Positions 44,199-54,167 of a stretch of DNA of 64,000 nucleotides are shown in pieces. Source of the stretch: Seminavis robusta (Eukaryota > Bacillariophyta > Bacillariophyceae > Naviculales > Naviculaceae); assembly GCA_903772945.1 (NCBI GenBank), contig CAICTM010000206.1:1-64000 (forward strand). The letters run 5' to 3'. A program made the position numbers and the translations under genes. Within the stretch, counting starts at the first letter, position 1; the number at the start of each line of letters is the position of its first letter. The notes below the pieces were generated by a model. It saw only the letters and a list, made by a program, of their open reading frames with translations, searched no databases and was not told where the DNA came from.

Positions 44199-45142
44199 AG
44201 GTCTTCTGGCCCTCTCACCTTTCCTCCATTTTCCGCCTTGCCTCCGTACTACAAAACATCAGAGTAGAGTCTCGAGCTTCCGCCCACCTCTCCTTTCTAT
44301 GATCACGCCTCCTGTTACGTGTCCACCAGTCTGCGGCTAGTTCTCCAAGCTAGTACAACGCTAATTTTGAATATTTGCATCACTAAATGACTTCTTCGGG
44401 CAACTAATCTTTTTCGTAAGGGATTGTGTACAGCTTCCAGCAACACAGCCACACTCCTTCCCTACTTTCTTACTTGGGAACTCTGCAGGCCATTCATTGC
44501 AATGTGGAGGGCAGAAGAGGGTCGTTCTGGCTGGGCTCTAGTTCTGCAGGGTGCAACAGTTTTAGAATGCAAGAGCAGCATGCATGTTTACCGTACGGAT
44601 TGAACGCACGTCCATTTTTCAGTGATCTCTCGATACGGCACATGTGCGTATCGGAGCTCCTTTTCATGGGCCAACTTCCATCGTTCAGCAGCAGCACTAC
44701 TGCACCCGCATGATGACAAATAAATACTAAATAGATAGGTTTAGGAGCGAGGGGGGCTAAGCTAGCTAGGCAGAGCAACGGCGTCGGTGATGGGTAGCAT
44801 GCATGAGCGCAACCGGTGCATAATAAAAGCGGTAGGCTGTGGGGGGCTTTGAAGGTTCAATCAAGACAGTGAGGCTGTCAAAAGAGCATCAAGCAGAGTA
44901 CCGGTACAGTACCGCTTCCTTCTCGGATCTTTTCCACACGTCTGGGATCCTTAATAGGTTCTTCCTTCTTCATGCAGTTTGCCTAGCCTCGCCCCCCTCG
45001 CTCCTTTTAGTATGTATTTTTACCTGCAGGTAGTCTGAATTGTATGATAAAAGGAAAGCAAGACAAACAATAACAGACCCGAAACAGCACACTCCATAAG
45101 AAGGCTTTTGGTTGTGGTACCTACCACTGCACTTCACCAGTC
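44199..45142. other. Intergenic with a 300-bp inverted-repeat segment
   Basis: No supported gene. Imperfect inverted repeats near 44725-44772 and 44982-45022 (shared AGGAGCGAGGGGGGC and GCTAGGCA) bound about 210 bp and could be a foldback or MITE remnant. Confidence 0.4.
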
Positions 45143-46831
45143 ATGAATGATCGCTCTTGGTTTGGCATCCGAATCAGTAGAAAAGGTGCGGAAGGCACCA
45201 CAGCGTTTGGATCTTCCGATCTGAAGCATCTCTTTGAGACCCTGCATTCCGGAGATGCGGCATTGATTAGAGACCATTCCAACAACCCCAATAGCGAAGA
45301 GAGGATTTCGGATGTGGTGGACCAGTGGCGAGACGATAACTTGGACTTTTGGAAGGAATACCTCGGCATCGTTACCCTTCCATGGGTCGAGAAGGGAACG
45401 GAGCAGCAAAAAGTCGCCGTTCTGAAAATCTACATCTCGGGACCATTGCTCGGTAAGGACCAGCAAGCCGTGGAGCGTCAATTCGAAAGTTTCTTGGCGG
45501 GATACAGCACTGTCACTCTTCATTCGCCCACCTGTGATGGCTGCCTGCACTACCATTTTGATCGCGACGAGCAAGGATTGTTTGTCCTGCCTGGATTCAC
45601 CATCAAATACAGGAGCCAGGAATTACCAGTCGGTTTCTCTCTGCAGGAAAATGAGATCCGCACGAAAGTACAAGCTTTGGATTGTCTAAAGGGGTATCCC
45701 AAAGGAGCGCAAAAGTATGAGGTGGCCATTATGACACAATTGATCCTCCTTTCTCAGAAACAAGCCGAAAACCAAGGGGAAGAGAATTCCAACAAAGCTA
45801 CAACGACTTTGGCCAGAAGAATCCTCGGCAAGATCGGTCTCACTCGAGAACAAACCAGTGGAAGAATTGTGATGGACCACAACCTGTTTGTTGGAAAAGA
45901 CGAGGAGCGCTTGTGGCCCTTGGGAACGCTGTTCCTCAAACCAAGACCCGAAGGTCTCGGCATTAAAACCTATCCAAATAAAAAATACGAAGAGCTCGAT
46001 TTTGACAATCTGGAGGTCAAGCTCGCGAAGGCACTCGAAACTCGGCGTCCCCGTGTCGTGGAAGCATTCAAATCCCTGAACAAGGAACGGACAAACAACC
46101 GTCCCAGCAAACGCCCCAAGCTAGCAACAATCAGCGTACCCTTCCAATATGATCCATTCCAGGAAGACCCACGAAAGACCCTGTCAGAAGTCCGTGCCTG
46201 GACGCGTACTGTAGGGGAGTTGATTGAAACATTTGACCAACCCAAACAATTTGAGCTCGAGTTTCGACAGGGGGGCGTCAGCATGGCACTGGAGCGATTG
46301 GAACGAGCCAAGCCAGACTGCAAAGAAGAGGCGAAGACTTATGCCAGCACTTGGGCGCAGGCCCTGAACACTAGCAATGAGAACCGTCAGGGGCACTTGG
46401 AAGCCAATCAGCTTGATGCCGACCGCTGGGTGTGCCTGTATTTTCTTTATAGGCTCTATGACTGTTGCTGTGTAGATGGTACCAGAGAGTTGGACCCGTC
46501 CAAAGTTACAAGTGTCATTGAAGAGTTTGACAAGGGACGGCGCATTGTGGGCATACTGTATCGTGTGCTTGTGTTTGACAGAGCCAAGGCATTGCACTTT
46601 AACAAGGAAGACGAGACGGGAACACGAGGGATGCATTGGTATGCCAAGAAACACCTGCAGAGGCCTACCTGGAAACACCAAAATCCAAGCGGCCACACAA
46701 TCAACAAGAGGCTGGTTTGGTTTGTACACGAGCATCTGAAAATCAGCTCGGCGGCCAATAAGGATGGGTGGATATGGAGGCTCTTGGAGCCTGTTGAAAA
46801 GGGGTCTCTATATAAGTGGGCGAATTCCTGA
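45143..46831 (+). CDS. Unrecognised protein, 562 aa
   Basis: Intronless frame starting MNDRSWFGIRISRKGAEG. No signal peptide or membrane span. A Cys/His pair (CDGCLHYHFDRDEQ, about residue 132), a basic RPSKRPKLA nuclear-localisation-like string (about 322) and charged helical stretches are the only marks. The C-terminus (GTRGMHWYAKKHLQRPTWKH, WFVHEHLKISSAAN) looks globular. I recognise no family. It is long, uninterrupted and has host-like codons, so it is a real gene. Confidence 0.75.
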   Translation: MNDRSWFGIRISRKGAEGTTAFGSSDLKHLFETLHSGDAALIRDHSNNPNSEERISDVVDQWRDDNLDFWKEYLGIVTLPWVEKGTEQQKVAVLKIYISGPLLGKDQQAVERQFESFLAGYSTVTLHSPTCDGCLHYHFDRDEQGLFVLPGFTIKYRSQELPVGFSLQENEIRTKVQALDCLKGYPKGAQKYEVAIMTQLILLSQKQAENQGEENSNKATTTLARRILGKIGLTREQTSGRIVMDHNLFVGKDEERLWPLGTLFLKPRPEGLGIKTYPNKKYEELDFDNLEVKLAKALETRRPRVVEAFKSLNKERTNNRPSKRPKLATISVPFQYDPFQEDPRKTLSEVRAWTRTVGELIETFDQPKQFELEFRQGGVSMALERLERAKPDCKEEAKTYASTWAQALNTSNENRQGHLEANQLDADRWVCLYFLYRLYDCCCVDGTRELDPSKVTSVIEEFDKGRRIVGILYRVLVFDRAKALHFNKEDETGTRGMHWYAKKHLQRPTWKHQNPSGHTINKRLVWFVHEHLKISSAANKDGWIWRLLEPVEKGSLYKWANS

Positions 46832-47172
46832 GAATGGTTACAAACCCGTGCTACTGGTACGCCATTCAGCAGCCTCGATTACTTTAGGCTCCTAGGAGTT
46901 TGCAATGATATCAATGACCTCTAAAAATGTAGTTTGGTGTGCACCAACGGATGAATTCAATGCTCGTTGTTGCATCTCTTCGATGGTCGTTTAAAATGTA
47001 GTTTCGTGTGCAGCGCGGATGCATCAAATTTTGCTGCTCGTGGTCGGTTCTCTTCGATGGGACCTCTAAAATGTAGTGGGTGCATTCAGGGATGAATTTG
47101 TTGCTGGCCGTTCCTTTCAGCCCAATTGGAACTCAATAGAGTTGGCACTGGCCACTTCTGTCTTCTTCAAAG
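46832..47172. repeat. Three imperfect 72-bp direct repeats
   Basis: Units near 46918, 46990 and 47062 share TAAAATGTAGT, GTGCA..G.GGATGAATT and TTGCTGCTCGT-like strings with spacing about 72 bp. They lie between the 3' ends of two convergent genes. Confidence 0.5.
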
Positions 47173-47619
47173 TTACAACGAAAACTCCGAGATTGGGTTC
47201 CTCAACAAAGCCAGCGTATCTTCATCATAGCATAGCGGCTCTTCCGGCATGGTGATGCCCAGCATTTTGTCCATTTCATCAGAGAATAGCTTCTTGAAGA
47301 ACAAATCGGGGCGTTCTCGTAACCTTTGTGACGTTTTGCGACGTACTTCCTTTGCTGACATGGGACGGAATCCGTGATGCGGATCGCCCTTGAGGAATCG
47401 TCCTCCTTCGTTTTCCCATTCGGAGATTAGTTGGTTGCGAATCTCCTGCTTCTCTGCTATGGTTTTAGCCAATAGGTAGTGTAGCTTCATTTTCTCACAC
47501 ATGCCGCGGAATTTGTTGGTTCCAATGTGGTGGTTAGTGTACCCTCCACGGCCTGCCAGACAATCTTTGGGGCCTGGCGAATACTCAATGCGTTCGATCG
47601 TTGCTTGTCGAAACTTCAT
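47173..47619 (-). CDS. DUF6824 domain protein
   Basis: Protein of 148 residues built almost wholly of a DUF6824 domain, a family greatly expanded in diatoms, of unknown function. Signature: DCLAGRGGYTNHHIGTNKFR (residues about 19-38), then a helical region (YLLAKTIAEKQEIRNQLI), GGRFLKGD and KTSQRLRERP. It is short for the family, which often has long disordered flanks. A nuclear, DNA-binding-like role is often suspected but unproven. ATG at 47619 begins immediately before the domain. Confidence 0.85.
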   Translation of the reverse strand: MKFRQATIERIEYSPGPKDCLAGRGGYTNHHIGTNKFRGMCEKMKLHYLLAKTIAEKQEIRNQLISEWENEGGRFLKGDPHHGFRPMSAKEVRRKTSQRLRERPDLFFKKLFSDEMDKMLGITMPEEPLCYDEDTLALLRNPISEFSL

Positions 47620-48806
47620 TTTGCTTGACTAGAATAATAAAGTAAGGTGGATCGCAGTTCTTGACGAACTCGTTGTTAATTTGTGCGACAAAGCAGAAGG
47701 AAGATCGAGTGCGAGGATAGATGGGCACACAGGCCCGACCAAAATGATTGCAAATGGTCGGAAACGATGGCAAAATTATTCCCAGTCTTGATCGAGACCT
47801 CGGCGTTCGGCGCGGCAGCCATCCACACTTGACACGGCTCTTGCAGCTAGCCATTCTCACTGAGCGAGTGACTCCCACGATTCGATTCCCGCGTCGATCA
47901 CCACCCAATCTTCAACAGCTTCTTCAACAAATACTGGCCTCGCCGCGAAATGATGTAAGGGGTTTAGACTTCATGGCAAAGAGCGCCCAGCGGGAGCTGA
48001 GAAATTGAGGATCTATGGTGCCGGAATCAGAGTTTCAAGCAAGTGCGACTGTTTCAACTAAAAACAGCACTGAAATCGAAACGGCTGGTGTAGAAATGAA
48101 TCACAAAGCAATCCATTGCCGACTAGTCACTGTTGTTTGTTGCGTTTGTTTCGTGGTCTTGGCGGTCTCTTTTAGGCAGCACTGCGGTCAACCATCGATG
48201 AGGTAGTACAGTGGTAACATTGACGAGCATGCGGTGGCAGTTTCCAACCCCTACCGGCTGGGTACCAGTACCTACCCAAGTGTTACTTGAATGGAAGTAG
48301 AGTTAGAGCCAAGCGGCCTACCGGTACACCGCTTACTTCTAAGAATGCCTTTCGCCATTGAATCAAGGCAGAAAGAACCTCAACATAGAACCCATTTTTT
48401 CTATTTGCTGATCAGAGATATTCGGATTTGTGGCCTCCCTGATGGACCCAAGTGGCTTTTGCTTTTGCTGGTTGGCTACGATTAGAATTGCCGTTCCTTT
48501 CCACAAGTGAGCGTGCGGTAACGTACAAACAAATCTTCTTCTACGGGTAGCCAATATTGTAGGGCAGATGGTCATGTGTCAGTTCGGTATGGTCATGCAA
48601 GACGTGGCTGGACACTACTTTTCGCTTGACAAAGCATGTCTCGCCGCCTCGAAAACCCAAACACGCTTCCGTAGGTAATTGCCCTACTCTGAACCCCCCG
48701 TATGCAGCAAAAAGTAAGGATGCTAAAATATTTTACAGAGACAACCCTCACACACACGGCTCTGGTTGCTGAGCGTTGAGCACGTTCCGCCTTCACGACG
48801 ACCAAT
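47620..48806. other. Intergenic, no certain gene
   Basis: A plus-strand 63-codon frame at 48015-48206 (MVPESEFQASATVS...) contains one hydrophobic segment (LVTVVCCVCFVVLAVSF) but no further support. Nothing else is recognised. Confidence 0.35.
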
Positions 48807-51611
48807 CTACCACTCAACCTCATACTTGCTGCCCTCGTTCGGAACGGCTTCTTTTGAAGCGTTACCTTCAAATCGAACATTCTTTTGCCGCTTCTCCCTG
48901 GACCCTGGTTGGTCTGGTTTTGCCTTCCGTTTTCCGAGCCCAGACATCGGAGTATCCTTTCCAGGAGAGAATTTCTGTGCGGGAATCTTCTTGGCTTTCT
49001 TCTCACGTCTACGTTTGCCTTTCACTTCGATGAAGCCGGCATCCTTGCCATTAGAAGACTCCTCCATCTCTATCTTTTCAGTGTCGGGAGCGATTTCCCT
49101 CTTCGCATTGCCTTCACTCTCCTTCGGTGTTTCTTCAATCGTGTCTTGCTGCTTGTTGTTGTGCTTTGAGCTTTTCTTGTTGTTGGGAACGCCTCCGTTC
49201 GAGCTGCCATTGCTGCTCTCCGAAATTGGATCACATGTTTCATCTTTCTGCCTGGAACCTTGTTGCTTATTGTCGGTTGGTTCGTGCTCCTTGCCCTTCC
49301 CCTTGAGTTTCATTTTCTTGGACTTGGGCTCCTCGGACGCAGGCGCTTTGGTTGCCTTGTTCTTCGTTCCGTTCATTTTCTGTCCATTGGCGGCAAACTT
49401 GTTGGTTGTTGGAGGATGCAACAAATGAAGCAAGCACTGAGCCGCAATATCACTTTGCAGCCGTTCCTCACTCGGAATATGCCTATAATGATCTTCCTCC
49501 GGCTCATCGTCCTCGTTGTCGCCTGCAAAGACCATCGGACAGGTTTCCGTTCTTTTCCAAACGCTGATGGAATCTCGTGTATGAAGCCAGCTGGGGAGGC
49601 TGGCTTTCAAAAGGCAGTGAAAGGACTTTGCCAAAAGTTCCTGAAATGTCGGAGCCGACGTACGTCCCCATGGCGCTTGATCTACGCACAGCGTGTCCCC
49701 ATACAGCTCGCCAATGTGAATAATGTAGTCACCCTGGTAGTGACGTAGACATGCCGCTCCAAGAGAGCCACCATCGCGGTCGCTTGCATCATCTTTGTGG
49801 CTGTCGCCGCTTTTGCGCTCATCTGAGGACAAGGACTGGTCGGTGGGCTTCACTTCAGGTGGCAGTGGCTCTTCATCGCAATAGCACAACAGCAACGTTC
49901 GCTTGGATTTGCGAACCTTCTTAAATGCCAAGGCTTCAGGACCACCCTTCAACGCCTGTAGCTCATCCTTTGACTCGGACCCGTTCGTGCCTTGTTGATG
50001 TCCTTCGGTTGGAATCTTTCCACCACTATTGGGATTCACATCATAGGCAATAATGTCGACACCTTCCCGTTTCAGAAGCCGTGCCCAATAGGCATTCGCC
50101 CCACACCCAATCTCCACCAGTGGACTGAAGTGCTTCAAGATACGAATGGCACGTTCATCCGGAATGGCCCAACTATATTGATTCAACAAGGCCTCGCCTA
50201 GATCGGCTTGTTCCGTCCACAGTTCCGCGCGACGGTCTGCATCCATCAGAGTAGTCGAAAAGAAGTTGGCGCACTCTTGCTTGGAGGCATTATTTTGCAT
50301 AAAGGCTTGATAAGCTTCGAGAAGTGGATTGTTGTTCGCTTGTTTGGTAGCAGCTTCATTATTATTACCGGTAGTGGAGCTCTGGTTCCTTTTCCTTTCC
50401 TTTTTCTTCCTGCGTGATTCAGCCCTAATCTCTGCAGCAAGCTGCGCTCGCCTCTTCTTCTCTTCTTGAGTTGGCTGTTTGAAAGGAGTGCCCTGTTTGT
50501 GGTTTCCGTTTTGTGATTTCTCGGGTGCTTTCTCGTTGTTCTCTTTGGATTCACCTTCTTCGTCGGTGGGGCTTGACCCATTCGTCATCTCTTTCTTTTC
50601 CTTTTGCCTCTTGCGCTTGGCTGCTCTCTTTTCAGATCGAGTTAGCGCAGTGACACTCTCTTCTGCTGCGTTCACAGACTCCTTCTCTGCATCAACAGGC
50701 TGCTTGACAGGAGCACTACCGTTGCTTGGGGGATTTACAGTTTCAGGTGTGTCCTCCTTGCTGCTTTCTTCTTTGGTGATAGGGCTCTTTTCATCACTAG
50801 CACCGTTCTTTTTGTTTTTCTTCCGTTTCTTTTTCCCACTGGACCCTGCATCTTCCTTTGGTCCTTGATTCTCCTCTGGTTTTGGTACAGTCGGACTTTC
50901 TTGAAGCTGTTTGGCAGGAGCACTGCCATTGCTTGGAACTTTTTCAATTTCAGATTTGTCATGTGAATCCTTGCCAATTCCTTTGTCCTTCACTGGGATC
51001 TTCTCATCATTGGCAGCATTCTTCTTGTTCTTCTTTGCTTTCTTCCCATTTGACCCAGTGTCTTTCGGTGGTCCTTGCTTCTCTTCTGGCGTCGATTTTG
51101 TGGTACTTTCTTCTGGCTGCTTGGCAGGATTACTGCTGTTGCTTGGGGGCTTTTCAGTTGCAGATTTGTTGGACGAGTCCTTCCCATTTGCTTCGGCTGT
51201 GGTCGGGCTCTTTTCGTCCCTGGCAGTGCGCTTTTTGTTTTTCTTCTTTTTCTTTTTCCCACTGGCCCCTATATTTTCCTTTGGTCCTTGATTCTCCTCT
51301 GGTTTTGGTACAGTTGGACTTTCTTGTAGCTCTTTGGCAGGAGTATTGCCATTGCTGGGAGGCGTGTCAGTTTCAGATTTGTTGGGCGGTTCCTTGCCAT
51401 TTTCGTTGTTCGTCACAGGGCTCTTCTCTTCTTTCCCAGCACTCTTCCTCTTGTTCTTATTTTTCTTTTTCTTCCCACTGGACCCTGGGCCCTGCGGAAG
51501 CGTTGGTTTTCCTTCAGGTGTCGGGGGCATGGTCGTCTCTTGTCTCCCCATGGCTGATGAAGAAAATGACATGAGATCTCCTGTCCGTTCCACATCTTTG
51601 GTTTTTGGCAT
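48807..51611 (-). CDS. Methyltransferase-like protein with Lys-rich repeats
   Basis: Intronless, 934 residues. The first 400 residues are four imperfect repeats of about 65 residues, each a KKKKKNKK block followed by DEKSP, NKS, EKPPSNGS.PAKQ and PEENQGPKE. The central domain (about 430-700) has YSWAIPDERAIRILKHFSPL, the SAM-binding-like VEIGCGANAYWARLLKREG (motif I, E/D-x-G-x-G) and VDIIAYDVNP (acidic motif II), then LLLCYCDEEPLPP and YIIHIGELYGDTLC. A basic, disordered tail ends KYEVEW. This looks like a Rossmann methyltransferase of a protist-specific group, possibly nucleolar given the Lys repeats. Substrate unknown. Confidence 0.75.
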   Translation of the reverse strand: MPKTKDVERTGDLMSFSSSAMGRQETTMPPTPEGKPTLPQGPGSSGKKKKNKNKRKSAGKEEKSPVTNNENGKEPPNKSETDTPPSNGNTPAKELQESPTVPKPEENQGPKENIGASGKKKKKKNKKRTARDEKSPTTAEANGKDSSNKSATEKPPSNSSNPAKQPEESTTKSTPEEKQGPPKDTGSNGKKAKKNKKNAANDEKIPVKDKGIGKDSHDKSEIEKVPSNGSAPAKQLQESPTVPKPEENQGPKEDAGSSGKKKRKKNKKNGASDEKSPITKEESSKEDTPETVNPPSNGSAPVKQPVDAEKESVNAAEESVTALTRSEKRAAKRKRQKEKKEMTNGSSPTDEEGESKENNEKAPEKSQNGNHKQGTPFKQPTQEEKKRRAQLAAEIRAESRRKKKERKRNQSSTTGNNNEAATKQANNNPLLEAYQAFMQNNASKQECANFFSTTLMDADRRAELWTEQADLGEALLNQYSWAIPDERAIRILKHFSPLVEIGCGANAYWARLLKREGVDIIAYDVNPNSGGKIPTEGHQQGTNGSESKDELQALKGGPEALAFKKVRKSKRTLLLCYCDEEPLPPEVKPTDQSLSSDERKSGDSHKDDASDRDGGSLGAACLRHYQGDYIIHIGELYGDTLCVDQAPWGRTSAPTFQELLAKSFHCLLKASLPSWLHTRDSISVWKRTETCPMVFAGDNEDDEPEEDHYRHIPSEERLQSDIAAQCLLHLLHPPTTNKFAANGQKMNGTKNKATKAPASEEPKSKKMKLKGKGKEHEPTDNKQQGSRQKDETCDPISESSNGSSNGGVPNNKKSSKHNNKQQDTIEETPKESEGNAKREIAPDTEKIEMEESSNGKDAGFIEVKGKRRREKKAKKIPAQKFSPGKDTPMSGLGKRKAKPDQPGSREKRQKNVRFEGNASKEAVPNEGSKYEVEW

Positions 51612-52193
51612 TGGTGGTCATGATTGAGTCACTAATTCCAAACAATCCGGGACTGTGGCGTCCACTCGAAGCCAACTAAAGGACACCGGAGGTGTAATAG
51701 ATATACCGGGCGAGCTGACTTAAAAGATGGGCCGGCATAGTAATATTGTTGAAGTTTGGCTGAAGGTAGTGTTATTAGATTTTTCCGTCTGAGAAAGTGG
51801 CGTGGTAGCTTACGGGAGCTTAGAGGTGTGCAACGTGAGACGTTAGATTTTTCCGTCTGAGAAAGAGGCGTGGTAGCTTACGGGAGTTTAGAGGTGTGCA
51901 AATGTCAGGAAAATATTCAGGATCCGTTGCTATAAAAGAGAATGTGTAAGAAATGTGGGGGCCCAAGAGGAGGCTTCGTTTTTAGTTAAACTCTAACCCT
52001 AAGGGTAACCAACCAACCAAAACCAACCAACCACCACCACAATAAACGGGGTCAGAGATCACCGGGGTCTGCCCGGTATATATTTTTTCCTTGTCGTTTG
52101 GTTGTCTCAATCCCAACCGTGGTGGCTCTCCTCTTACCCGTCTACGGCTGTACATAGCAAGTCAGCCCACTCCAACTCCACTCATTCTTGATC
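51612..52193. other. Intergenic with a 58-bp direct repeat
   Basis: A block starting TTAGATTTTTCCGTCTGAG and ending TTAGAGGTGTGCAA is repeated at 51775 and 51843 with two mismatches (period 68). Downstream, an A/C-rich stretch (AACCAACCAACC, about 52005-52045) looks like a 5' UTR. Confidence 0.6.
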
Positions 52194-53541
52194 ATGTCTT
52201 CTGATAGTTTAGCTAGTAGTGCTGGCGCTAGCTAGTAGTGCTTTTGCTGGTACTGCTGCTGCCAATAGCAGCGCAAATAGCAATAAGAAACAGAAGATGT
52301 CTCCTCCCTTCGAATCTCCTGTGTTGGCTGACGATGAAATTACGATCCAAGCCATTCTTCCTTTTGTTGGTGTTGGACAGTACGCTTTTGTAGGAGCTGT
52401 CAACAAGAAGATGAATCAACTGTACAAAGAGTACTGCAAAATTGAACTCACGAAAAATCCAAGAAAGGTAAAAGATAACCCAGTGGGTGTCATCATCCAG
52501 GACAGTCGCTCTGCAGAAATCACCGACACTCTCTACAGCGAAACATTTTGCAATGTGCCACGCGCAGCATACTGGCTTGAGACAGAAAAGTTACGTAATA
52601 GCCATCACTTTTGCGATGCAATTTGCCACAATTGGAAATATTGGGGTCATGAAGTGGGCACGCCAACAAGGATTCCCATGGAATGATGGGACATGTATGT
52701 ATGCTGCTCAAAATGGATATTTGGAAATGCTCCAATGGTCAAGAGAGAATGGTTGTACATGGAGTGTATGGACATGTGCCCATGCTGCTCAAAATGGCCA
52801 CTTAGAGGTTTTGAACTGGGCTCGTGAAAATAATTGTCGATGGAATGAACAGACCTGTCACTATGCGGCTGACCATGGGATGCACTGACAGGTGCCTGTG
52901 CTGCACACCGTGGCCACTTGGGATTGTTAAAGTGGGCTCATGAAAATGGTTGTCCATGGAATGACCAGACATGTGCCTGTGCTGCACACCGTGGCCACTT
53001 GGGATTGTTAAAGTGGGCTCGCAGAAATGGTTGTCCATGGGATGAACTGACATGTGCCCGTGCTGCTGAAGGAGGCCACTTTGATGTGCTCAAGTGGGCT
53101 TGTGAAAACGGTTGTCCATGGGATGAACAGACATGTGCTGGTGCTGCTGAAGGAGGCCACCTTGATGTGCTCATGTGGGCTCTTGAAAATGGTGTTCCAT
53201 GGGATGAACAGACATGTGCCAGTGCTGCTGGTGAAGGTCACCTTGATGTGCTCAAGTGGGCTCGTGAAAATGGTTGTCCATGGGATGAACAGACATGTGC
53301 AGATGCTGCTCGAAGAGCTCAGCTTGATGTGCTCAAGTGGGCTCGTGAGAATGGTTGTCCATGGGATGAACAGACATGTGCCGGTGCAGCTGATGGGGGG
53401 CACCTTGATGTGCTCAAGTGGGCTCGCATGAATGGTTGTCAATGGGGTGCAGCAACATTTGCAACTGCTGTAAGAAGCAACAAAAGCGAAGTAATTCGGT
53501 GGCTACACGAGAATGACTGCCCGGGATCTCACGATGAATGA
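52194..53541 (+). pseudogene. Ankyrin-like GCPWDE repeat gene, broken
   Basis: Repeat protein of the F-box-like plus ankyrin-like type common in diatoms, brown algae and giant viruses. N-terminal part: AILPFVGVGQYAFVGAVNKK. The repeat unit is 27 residues (81 nt), consensus GHLDVLKWARENGCPWDEQTCA, about ten copies. The likely ATG (52194) hits a stop in a low-complexity GCTAGTAGT tract near 52230; the frame changes again near 52610-52640. At about 52870 a unit has lost some 55 bp (AADHGMH then stop). The 81-bp unit starting GCCTGTGCTGCACACCG is present twice, at 52894 and 52975. Several lesions make a pseudogene likely, unless some are sequence errors. Confidence 0.65.
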
Positions 53542-54167
53542 GTAATATCTCAACATCAATGACAACACAAGCTACGCAAATGCTAACTCTCCAACAACTG
53601 TCTCTCACACCTCAACAAGGGCACTTTAGATCAAGGGAACCAGCATGTCAGTAAGGAGTATCTGGTCGCATTAGCTCATCTTCTCATCCACATCTACCAG
53701 CCAACCTTGGTGGACATCTACAGCCGTCGCAGCAAGCAGGAAAAGAGAAGATTGTGAAACATCCGTTGTCTTCGGCCAGCAACGGCAACACAACAGTGGC
53801 TCCACCTCCTTCCATAAAAGAGACAAACCTACCACCCAAATGTTTGTCACGTAAGTTATTACGGGTAGAATCGATTCGAATCCTCCTTGTACTAATACTC
53901 TGTACCTGGTACCGGTAGCTACAGTGGGCGAGACATCAAATGCGGAAGGGCAGCGTTCGGGAACTGCGATCTCGTGTGTTCGGCATGGCTACTTTAACCA
54001 GCTGAGACTATAATCAAAAGATGCATTACAGCGTTCTTCTATAACTAGGACTACTACTAGTAGGAAGGCGTTGCAGCACATGCTGTAGTGCCTGATCGGA
54101 AGCCAGCAGGGGGCAGGCCATCAAAAGACTGAACAGGAGATCTCTCCTTTCCTTTCCATTGCTCTGT
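53542..54167. other. Intergenic, nothing recognised
   Basis: No supported gene, and no repeat beyond GGTACC-type strings. Confidence 0.4.

Noticed and set aside
48766-51627. Several plus-strand frames rich in Phe, Leu and Ser
   Set aside because: They are the antisense of the Lys-rich repeats of the methyltransferase-like gene.
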